Source: JBHIBC01 sp046758905
GTDB taxonomy: Bacteria; Acidobacteriota; Polarisedimenticolia; Gp22-AA2
Assembly (NCBI GenBank): GCA_046758905.1
Contig: JBHIBC010000027.1
Span: 1 to 36,059 of the forward strand
DNA: 36,059 nt
Reading direction: 5' to 3'
Shown here: piece after piece, positions 30,535 through 36,059 of the stretch
Numbering within the stretch: the stretch's first letter is position 1
Layout of the letters: every line of letters begins with the position of its first letter
Translations under genes and position numbers: made by a program
The notes under the pieces: generated by a model
Seen by the model: the letters and a program-made list of their open reading frames with translations, nothing else
Told to the model about the DNA's origin: nothing
Database searches by the model: none

Positions 30535-30972
30535 TCAGATGAGCCGGAGCACCTCGGACGGATGCGCCTTGGGGTCGACCTCCGGGAAGGCGTGTCGGAC
30601 GAGGCCGTCCGGGCCGATCACGTACGAGATCCTCCGCGCGTGGTCGTCGGAGGGTCCGTCGCAAGCCCCGTACGCCACCCCGATCGCCCGGTCGGTATCG
30701 CACAGCAGGCGGTAGGGGAAGTCGAACTTCAGGGCGAAGGCGGCGTTCTCCTCAACGGTGTCGAACGACACACCGAGGATCACCGCGTTCCTCTTCTCGA
30801 ACTCCTCCGACAGGTCGCGGTACCCGCGGCCCTCGGTGGTTCAGCCGGGCGTGTCGGCCTTGGGGTAGAACCACAGGACGACCGTCCTGCCGGCGAAATC
30901 GGACAGGGCGACCTCGCGTCCCCGGTGGTCCCGGACGCGGAACTCGGGTGCCTTCGCGCCGATGGCGATCAT
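30535..30972 (-). CDS. bcp: BCP/PrxQ-type peroxiredoxin with in-frame TGA at the peroxidatic site (likely selenocysteine)
   Basis: A BCP-type peroxiredoxin of 145 residues if the TGA at 30843-30841 (codon 44) is read through. The N-terminal part, IGAKAPEFRVRDHRGREVAL then VVLWFYPKADTPG, runs straight into TGA, followed in the same frame by TTEGRGYRDLSEEFEKRNAV and ILGVSFDTVEENAAF. The family motif is TPGCT, so TGA stands exactly for the catalytic cysteine. The second cysteine of BCP, five residues on, is R49 here, so it would be a one-selenocysteine enzyme. ATG 30972 follows AAGGAGG at ideal spacing, 12 bases after the GT4 stop. A SECIS-like hairpin follows the TGA. A nonsense mutation is the alternative, but the intact frame argues against old decay. 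Confidence 0.87.
30816..30828 (-). promoter_or_regulatory. Candidate bacterial SECIS hairpin
   Basis: In the mRNA, CGCGG-GUA-CCGCG forms a perfect 5-bp stem whose loop starts 17 nt after the UGA and begins with G. Bacterial SECIS elements are expected to have a short apical loop about 16-37 nt past the UGA with a G in the first two positions. A C-A mismatch and three further pairs (GGG with CCU) extend the stem. Confidence 0.65.
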
Positions 30973-30984
30973 CGGGATCCTCCT

Positions 30985-32175
30985 TCACGGCCGCGGGGCG
31001 ATCCGATCGGCCCCGGCGGCGACGGTGGCGGTCCGGGCCGCGCGCCCGGCACGGCGCCCGACCACCGATTCGTACACCTTCAGGATGTTCGACGTGAGCC
31101 TCTCGGGCGTGAAGCGCCGCGCGACGTCCCGGCTGCCCCGGCGGCCCATCTCGCGCGCCCGCCCGGGGTCGTCGAGCAGAGACAGGATCGCCTCCGCCAG
31201 GCGCCCGGGATCGCGGGGCGGGACCACCAGTCCCGTCTCCCCGGGGCGCAGGATCTCGACCGCCCCGCCGATCGCGGTGGCCACCGCCGGCACGCCGCAG
31301 GCCAGGGATTCCTTGAGGACGGTCGACGAGGCGTCGCAGTCGATCGAGGGCAGGACGGAGACGGTCAGCGCGGCGATGATCTCCGGCACGTCGTTCCTGA
31401 AGCCGAGGAAACGCACCGCGTCGCTCAGGCCGAGCGAGGCGGCCAGGGAGCGGAACTCCCTCTCCTGTGGGCCGGTCCCGGTGAGGATGAAGCGGGCCTC
31501 CGGCCGGCGATCCAGGACCCGCTTCGCGGCGCGCAGGAAGTCGTCCTGGGCCTTGTCGTGGACGAGCCGGCCGATAACGCCGACGAGGGGGACGTCGGGC
31601 CCGAGGCCCAGCTCGGCCCGCACCCTGCTGCCGTCGACCCCGAGGTGAAACCGCTCCGGCCGGTAGGCCATGTCGACCACCGTGACCCGCTCCCGGCGCA
31701 GCGCGCCGCACTCGAGGATGCGCGCGTAACGCTCGAGGACCGAGGCGTTGGCGACGACGAGGTGGTCCACCTGCCGCCGGTAGAGCCAGCGGTTCGCGAG
31801 ATGGCCGCGCACCCTCTTGGTGTTGTGTCGAGTGAACACCAGGGGCACCGGCACCCGCGCGAGGGCGCGCGCGCTCACGCAGGTCCACAGATCCTGCGAG
31901 CCGTGCGCGTGGATCACGTCGTACCGTTCGGCGCGCAGGTGGCGGGAGAGGCGCGCGGCGTCGCGCAGCGCCGAGGCCAGATGCTTGGTCTTGAGGAAGG
32001 CGCACGCCTCGAAGGTGAGGAGGCCGGCCTGCCGCGAGCGCTGCGCGAGGAGCGAGCCGCGCGGGGCAGCGATCACCACCCGGTGACCCCGGTCGGCCAG
32101 ACCCCGGGACATCATCAGGACGGCGGCCGGCTGGCCACCCCACCCGTAGTGGAAGTTGGTCTGCAGGATCCTCAC
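30985..32175 (-). CDS. Family 4 glycosyltransferase
   Basis: A cytoplasmic GT-B retaining glycosyltransferase of 396 residues. The N-terminal domain has the glycine loop in LQTNFHYGWGGQPAAVLMMS and YDVIHAHGSQDLWTCV. The C-terminal donor domain has VPLVGVIGRLVHDKAQDDFL, RFILTGTGPQEREF and the E-x7-E-like region STVLKESLACGVPAVATAIG. Such enzymes build lipopolysaccharide or exopolysaccharide chains. The GTG at 32175 is placed right before the first beta strand (RILQTNF); upstream residues in the same frame look like low-complexity non-coding sequence. It probably shares an mRNA with the peroxiredoxin gene, whose ribosome site overlaps this stop codon. Confidence 0.9.
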   Translation of the reverse strand: MRILQTNFHYGWGGQPAAVLMMSRGLADRGHRVVIAAPRGSLLAQRSRQAGLLTFEACAFLKTKHLASALRDAARLSRHLRAERYDVIHAHGSQDLWTCVSARALARVPVPLVFTRHNTKRVRGHLANRWLYRRQVDHLVVANASVLERYARILECGALRRERVTVVDMAYRPERFHLGVDGSRVRAELGLGPDVPLVGVIGRLVHDKAQDDFLRAAKRVLDRRPEARFILTGTGPQEREFRSLAASLGLSDAVRFLGFRNDVPEIIAALTVSVLPSIDCDASSTVLKESLACGVPAVATAIGGAVEILRPGETGLVVPPRDPGRLAEAILSLLDDPGRAREMGRRGSRDVARRFTPERLTSNILKVYESVVGRRAGRAARTATVAAGADRIAPRP

Positions 32176-32214
32176 GCTCGCGCCTCGGGCGGCCAATCGG
32201 ACGGCGCCCGGCGT

Positions 32215-32261
32215 GCGCGCCGCCGCGGCCCCACAGTTTAGGGGAGCCGCCGCCGGCGCGC
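32215..32261 (-). terminator. Imperfect GC-rich hairpin between the PP2C and GT4 genes
   Basis: GCGCGCCG (32215-32222) pairs with CGGCGCGC (32254-32261), and CCCC with GGGG closes an inner stem around ACAGTTTA. It lies 46 bases past the PP2C stop and 40 before the GT4 start, in a 131-bp gap. No T run follows, so it may be a weak terminator or only GC-rich symmetry. Confidence 0.3.
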
Positions 32262-32306
32262 AACAGGCGGGGGGAGTGGAGCCCGGCGGGCCCGGCGCGG
32301 CGCGAT

Positions 32307-33125
32307 TCAGGCCGCGGCCTTTCGGTCGGCGCGCACCAGCACCACGGTGATGTTGTCCTCGCCCCCCCGGGAGTTGGCGAGCGCGACGAGAGACCGGCAG
32401 CCCGCGTCCAGGTCGCCCCGGTGCTGCTGCAGGGCGCGGAGGATCTCGCGGTCCTCGGCCATCGAGGTCAGCCCGTCCGAGCACAGCAGGATCAGATCGC
32501 CCTGCTTCAGATCGATCTGGACGAGGTCCGCCTCTACCTCCTCCTGGCTCCCGACCGCGCGGGTCAGGATGTTGCGCGCGGGGTGCTTGCGGGCCTCGTC
32601 GGCGCTCAGGGTTCCGGCCCGGACCTGTTCGTTGACGAAAGTGTGATCCGACGTGAGCTGGCGGATCGCGCGGCCGCGAACCATGTAGGCGCGGCTGTCG
32701 CCCACCGACCCGATGTAGGCGCGGTTCCCCTGAATGTAAGCCGCCACAACCGTGGTGCCCATGCCCCGCATCGCCCGGTCCTTGCGGACGGAGCGGGCGA
32801 TCTCCTGGTTGGCAAGCCGAATGGCGTTCAGGACGCGCCGGGCGGGCACCGGGAGCGCCGCCTCCTCCCGGCTGGGCGAGCGGAACGCCGCCGGGATCGT
32901 CGGCTCCTTCCTCGGATCGCTGCCGGAGATGTGGCGGGCGATCGATTCGACCGCCAGACGCGATGCCACCTCGCCGGCAGCGTGCCCGCCCATCCCGTCA
33001 GCGACCACGAACAGGTTATGGGCGGCGGCGATGGTGAACGAGTCCTCGTTGGAGGACCGTTTGCGGCCCACGTCGGTCAGGCCGGCGCTCGAGAAGGTGA
33101 GCGGCGCGGGCGCGGACTCAGCCAC
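32307..33125 (-). CDS. PP2C-family serine/threonine protein phosphatase
   Basis: A metal-dependent PPM phosphatase of 272 residues (GTG start) with all core motifs: GRKRSSNEDSF (metal-binding D28), VVADGMGGHAAGEVAS (D43), MGTTVVAA, GSVGDSRAYMVRG, ILLCSDGLTSM and GGEDNITVVLVRAD. No membrane segment or extra sensor domain is present, so it is the stand-alone bacterial type (Stp/PrpC-like) that counteracts Hanks-type Ser/Thr kinases. No such kinase is in the window. The GTG overlaps the stop of the TPR gene by eight bases, making it the last gene of the RodZ-like operon. Confidence 0.93.
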   Translation of the reverse strand: MAESAPAPLTFSSAGLTDVGRKRSSNEDSFTIAAAHNLFVVADGMGGHAAGEVASRLAVESIARHISGSDPRKEPTIPAAFRSPSREEAALPVPARRVLNAIRLANQEIARSVRKDRAMRGMGTTVVAAYIQGNRAYIGSVGDSRAYMVRGRAIRQLTSDHTFVNEQVRAGTLSADEARKHPARNILTRAVGSQEEVEADLVQIDLKQGDLILLCSDGLTSMAEDREILRALQQHRGDLDAGCRSLVALANSRGGEDNITVVLVRADRKAAA

Positions 33126-34080
33126 GCGGACCTCCCTCCGCGCCGACCCTCTCCGTTCCGGGGGCGGTCAGCTCCTCGAGCTTGGCGCGGGCGGCCTGGT
33201 TCCCGGGCTCCTGCGCCAGCGCCTCGCGCAGCTGCTCCGCGGCCTCGCGGCCCCGGCCGGCCTGCGCCAGCGCGAAGCCCAGGTTGAGGCGGGCGACGGT
33301 GTAGCGATCGTTGGCCTCGAGCGCCAGGCGGAACGCGGCGATCGCCTCGTCCCAGCGCTCCATCTCGCCGCAGGCCACGCCGATGTAATTGTGCACGTCG
33401 GCGAACCCCGCGTTGAACTCGGCCGCCTCGCGCAGTTCCTCGACGCCCCGCTCGAGCTGGCCGTCCCTGAGGAGCCTGAGCCCGCGGCGGTAGTGGAAGG
33501 CGAAGTTCTCCGGGCGCCGCTGGAGCGCCTCGCGCAGCCACTCGGCCGCGGCGTCCGTCTCGCCCCGGCGGAGCGCCTCCATACCCTTGCGGAAGGGTCC
33601 CTCGATGGCCCGGACGGCCAGCCGGCGGGCCCGATCGAACTCGCGCCTCGCCTCCTCCCGGCGGCCGTCCGCGAGCAGCAGGAACGCCAGCCGGGTCCGC
33701 GCCTCGAGGTAGTCCGGGTTGATCCGCAGCGCCCGCCGGTACGAGTCCAGCGCCTCGGGGATCAGGCCGCAGCGGGCGCGGAGAGCCCCCATCCTCAGAT
33801 GGATGTCGGGATAGTCGGGGGTGAGCTCAAGCGCCTCTCGGTACTCCTCCACGGCCCTCACGACGTCTCCCGACTCGTCGAGCCCCTCCGCCGCCGAGAT
33901 GTGCGTCTGCGTGAGATAGTAGATCGCCATGCGCCGGTCCGGATCGGTCGTGTCGTCCGCCCGGACGGCCCGGGTCAGGTAATCGATCGCCTGCTTCCAC
34001 TCCCCGCGGTAGTGGTGGTAGATGCCCGATTTCACCTGATAGTTGCCGAGCCGGTTGCGGATCGCCTTGAGCAGCCGCAT
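33118..34080 (-). CDS. TPR-repeat protein
   Basis: A 320-residue protein built of tandem TPR units, without signal peptide or membrane helix. Clear repeats are SGIYHHYRGEWKQAIDYLTR, AVEEYREALELTPDYPDIHL, ALDSYRRALRINPDYLEART, AAEWLREALQRRPENFAFHY, GVEELREAAEFNAGFADVHN and AIAAFRLALEANDRYTVARL. It is a protein-protein scaffold with no enzymatic motif. The ATG at 34080 overlaps the stop of the upstream gene as ATGA, and the 3' end overlaps the PP2C gene. The longer frame back to 34851 is a shadow of the preceding gene. Confidence 0.9.
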   Translation of the reverse strand: MRLLKAIRNRLGNYQVKSGIYHHYRGEWKQAIDYLTRAVRADDTTDPDRRMAIYYLTQTHISAAEGLDESGDVVRAVEEYREALELTPDYPDIHLRMGALRARCGLIPEALDSYRRALRINPDYLEARTRLAFLLLADGRREEARREFDRARRLAVRAIEGPFRKGMEALRRGETDAAAEWLREALQRRPENFAFHYRRGLRLLRDGQLERGVEELREAAEFNAGFADVHNYIGVACGEMERWDEAIAAFRLALEANDRYTVARLNLGFALAQAGRGREAAEQLREALAQEPGNQAARAKLEELTAPGTERVGAEGGPRG

Positions 34081-35213
34081 CAGTGGCCCTTCTTCTTGAG
34101 CTTCTTGGGCGGCTGGGTGCGGGCGAGAAAGAGGTTGCGCGCCTGACGGCGCAGCAGCTCGGGAACGTTCTTGTCGCCCGCGACCTGCTTCAGATCGCGG
34201 GTCCCGAGCCGCGGGAGGAACTGCACCGAGACCCCCGGCGGCGTCTTCGGGTTGCGCACCAGCGCGTGCGCCACCCCGTAGCTCTTCGTCCAGTCGCGGT
34301 GCGATCCGATGATCCGGAGGACATCCTCGCATACGTTGCGCATGTTCGCGAAGGCCGTGATCTCCTGCTCGTTGAGCTTGGGCGACTTCAGGACCTGCAG
34401 CGACACGGTCTTGGCCGTGTCCCGGATCAGTATGGCCCGGTCCTCTGCGTTGCCTTTCATCGCCAGCTGCTGCCGTTCCGGCACGTTCATTCTCATGATC
34501 CTCTGGAACGCCGGCGTCCGGCGCAGTGTCTCCTCGTAGCTCGCCTCGGCCTCGGGGGTCAGCTCGGGCGGCGCTTCGGCCGCGGCCTCCTCGGCCGGCG
34601 CCTCTCCGGCGGGGTGACCGGGCGCCCCCGGCGGGGCCGTCTCCGGTGGCGCCGTGGCCGGGGCCTCCCGGACCGTCAGCTTCTCCTTCCCGACGAAGTC
34701 GCGCTCCAGCTCCAGCAGCCGGCGGCGGCCCTCTCCGGACAGCCTCGGGTTGCCCCGCAGCAGCTCCAGGAGGCGGGGGTTCCCGATAATCCGCGCCTCG
34801 TTCGTGACGATGAGGCTCAGCGCCTCGGAGGACCCGCTCGCGGCCAGCCACTCGAGCGTCGACTCGGCGACGGTCTGGTGGAAGATCGCCGCCTCGAGCG
34901 CTGGCCCGGTGAGCTTCCCGGTGCGCACGAAGTAGTCGATCAGGAGCGGGTCGCAGTGCGCCTCCCTGAACAGCAGGGCGAGGCTCTCCATCGAGGTCTT
35001 CTGAAGGCTCTTCTCCGCCTCGCGCACCACCTCCGGCACCGGGTCCTTCAGGAGGCAGACCTGCAGGTACAGGAGATCGTGCGCGGGGATCGGCAGCGAT
35101 CCACGGGCGGCAGTCAGGCGGATGGTGTCGGGCGCGTTCCCGTTCAGGATCCGCTCGACCAGAGGGTGGCGTGCCTCGGGCGCGCCGGGTGGAGCGGGTT
35201 CAGGGCCGGGCAT
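34080..35213 (-). CDS. Conserved-looking two-domain helical protein of unknown function
   Basis: A 377-residue soluble protein I cannot name. The N-terminal half (about 15-175) is helical and HEAT-like (LLYLQVCLLKDPVPEVVREA, LSLIVTNEARIIGNPRLLEL). An acidic Ala/Pro/Glu linker (about 185-225) leads to a C-terminal helical domain with RTPAFQRIMRMNVPERQQLA, MKGNAEDRAILIRDTAKTVS and NMRNVCEDVLRIIGSHRDW. It ends in a lysine cluster (KKLKKKGH). The repeat pattern resembles leucine-rich/HEAT scaffolds related to DUF2336, but this is only a suggestion. The ATG at 35213 overlaps the RodZ-like stop by 14 bases and its own stop overlaps the TPR gene, so it is translated as part of one operon. Confidence 0.85.
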   Translation of the reverse strand: MPGPEPAPPGAPEARHPLVERILNGNAPDTIRLTAARGSLPIPAHDLLYLQVCLLKDPVPEVVREAEKSLQKTSMESLALLFREAHCDPLLIDYFVRTGKLTGPALEAAIFHQTVAESTLEWLAASGSSEALSLIVTNEARIIGNPRLLELLRGNPRLSGEGRRRLLELERDFVGKEKLTVREAPATAPPETAPPGAPGHPAGEAPAEEAAAEAPPELTPEAEASYEETLRRTPAFQRIMRMNVPERQQLAMKGNAEDRAILIRDTAKTVSLQVLKSPKLNEQEITAFANMRNVCEDVLRIIGSHRDWTKSYGVAHALVRNPKTPPGVSVQFLPRLGTRDLKQVAGDKNVPELLRRQARNLFLARTQPPKKLKKKGH

Positions 35214-36059
35214 GAGCCTCCCGTTCAGGCGGGCAGATCTGCCGGTAGTCGTCGAATCGGATGGTGTAGCCGTAGACGCGGCTTCCCGGCTCGCCCAGCG
35301 GCAGGCAGGGCTCGCCGTTCACCCTCAGGCGGACGGCGGCGGCGTCCGTGGCGCTGACCCGGATCGAGCGCAGGCATTGCAGCCGCCTGGTCTCGCCACG
35401 TCGCATGACCCAGTTGATCGCCTCGTCCGAGTCACAGAACAGCTGCACCCAGGTCCTCCCGGTCGCCTTGATGTGCACCTCCATGGGCCCGGCGGCTTCG
35501 GAGACGGGGGCGGGGATCGGCTCGGGCGGCGCGGCGACGGGCTCGGCCGGAGCCCGGGCATCCCCGGCGGCGCCGGAGCCGGCACCCGCCGACGTGCCGC
35601 CCGGCCGCTCGCGCGGGAGGCGGGGGGGAGTCGGGGGCGGCGTCGCGGCGGGAGCCGCGCCGGAGGTCGGCCGCGCCGCCGCCGTTCCGCCCGCGTCCGG
35701 TGGCGAGGGCACGGAGCCGGCCGGGCCGGCGAGCGCCTGCTCGCCGGCGGCGTCGCGGGCGGCCGTGGACGGGGCATCCCCCGGGGCCGCCGGCGCCACC
35801 TCCACGCGCTCGGGCTCCGGGACCCGCGGCATGAAGAGACTCAGCGCCACGAACGCCGCGCCGGTGACCACCACGATCGTCAGCACCCCGAGCAGCACAT
35901 TGGGCCTTCTCCGGGACGGCCCGCCGTCGGGCGCCGTCTCCGCCGGACCTTCCGCGGCGAGCGGGGCCCCGGTCAGGGTCATTCCGGCCGGCTGGGCCGG
36001 CTCCGTGGCGCCGCCCGGCCCGGTGGCCTCACGGGTCCATCCCGGAGGCACGGGCGCCG
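35200..36059 (-). CDS. RodZ-like membrane protein with C-terminal DUF4115-type domain (5' end cut off)
   Basis: The visible part has one membrane helix (about LLGVLTIVVVTGAAFVALSL), a long Pro/Ala-rich periplasmic linker and a C-terminal beta domain matching the DUF4115 domain of RodZ: RTWVQLFCDSDEAINWVMRR, SIRVSATDAAAVRLRVNGEP and PGSRVYGYTIRFDDY. RodZ links the MreB cytoskeleton to the cell wall machinery through an N-terminal HTH domain, which is not in the window. A GTG at 36051 could be an internal start, but the frame stays open to the edge, so the gene is probably truncated here. It overlaps the next gene by 14 bases. Confidence 0.8.
   Translation of the reverse strand, partial: APVPPGWTREATGPGGATEPAQPAGMTLTGAPLAAEGPAETAPDGGPSRRRPNVLLGVLTIVVVTGAAFVALSLFMPRVPEPERVEVAPAAPGDAPSTAARDAAGEQALAGPAGSVPSPPDAGGTAAARPTSGAAPAATPPPTPPRLPRERPGGTSAGAGSGAAGDARAPAEPVAAPPEPIPAPVSEAAGPMEVHIKATGRTWVQLFCDSDEAINWVMRRGETRRLQCLRSIRVSATDAAAVRLRVNGEPCLPLGEPGSRVYGYTIRFDDYRQICPPEREAHARP

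Noticed and set aside
30535..30783. Peroxiredoxin gene as an 82-residue truncated gene or pseudogene
   Set aside because: The upstream half is intact in the same frame and broken only by one TGA at the catalytic codon, with a SECIS-like hairpin; recoding explains this better than decay.
30752..32263. A 503-codon frame covering both the GT4 gene and the start of the peroxiredoxin gene
   Set aside because: It is out of frame with both, and its product is low complexity, while both real genes show family motifs.
33118..34851. TPR gene extended to 577 codons
   Set aside because: The first 257 residues are a frame-shifted shadow of the preceding gene; ATG 34080 with the ATGA overlap is the natural start.
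1..36059. CRISPR arrays, tRNA or rRNA genes, insertion sequences, phage or toxin-antitoxin genes
   Set aside because: Reading both strands I saw no regularly spaced repeats, no cloverleaf or rRNA-like stretches, and no transposase or integrase motifs.

Overview
The window is GC-rich DNA. Hand counts on single 60-base lines gave about 73% (28141-28200) and 85% (11521-11580) in two flanking genes. Genes are packed tightly, with many 4-base stop/start overlaps, frequent GTG starts and classical TTGACR/TATNNT promoters. The gene mix (Ccm cytochrome maturation, outer-membrane efflux proteins, lipoprotein signal peptides, TMTC-like TPR glycosyltransferases, RodZ- and PP2C-like proteins) points to a Gram-negative, respiring, uncultivated-type bacterium. 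Acidobacteriota or a neighbouring deep lineage is my guess; no rRNA or tRNA is present to confirm it.

Layout. 1-3863 (minus): a cytochrome c maturation operon ccmE-ccmF-ccmH-(ccmI-like)-ccmA, with ccmA cut by the window edge. 3864-4304: a promoter region shared with greA. 4305-6651 (plus): greA, a HEAT-repeat lipoprotein and xdhC, each overlapping the next by 4 bases. 6697-17084: a lipid-linked sugar and envelope glycosylation locus, containing a GT2 synthase, a UbiA/DPPR-synthase-like prenyltransferase, a DUF362 protein, a sulfatase-like lipoprotein, a TMTC-like GT-C/TPR protein and two divergent paralogous GT39-like mannosyltransferases. 17117-27435 (minus): a copper/silver-type RND efflux operon (cusC-cusB-cusA), followed by a DUF2231 fusion protein, a cysteine-rich anchored protein and an outer-membrane barrel, and preceded by a small cysteine-rich exported protein. 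Two lines counted there gave 52% and 63% GC, so this block may have been acquired. 27579-30972: proC, a haem-oxygenase-fold diiron-type protein, perR and ahpC on plus, facing a BCP-type peroxiredoxin on minus. 30985-32175: a GT4 glycosyltransferase. 32307-36059 (minus): an operon with a RodZ-like protein (cut by the edge), an uncharacterised protein, a TPR protein and a PP2C phosphatase.

The strongest find is the BCP-type peroxiredoxin at 30535-30972. Its peroxidatic cysteine codon is an in-frame TGA, the frame stays open and family-like on both sides, and a 5-bp stem with a GUA loop lies 17 nt past the TGA, where a bacterial SECIS element belongs. This is best read as a selenocysteine peroxiredoxin. 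It lies convergent to a PerR-AhpC pair whose promoter carries a perfect 16-bp AT-only palindrome across the -35. Together these genes look like a peroxide-defence locus.

Other points of interest are a CXXXY-type CcmE with matching CcmH and CcmF variants, two unrecognised cysteine-rich proteins around the Cus operon, a sulfatase-like protein lacking the formylglycine motif, and several promoters whose -10 box ends 6-10 nt before the start codon, suggesting leaderless mRNAs.
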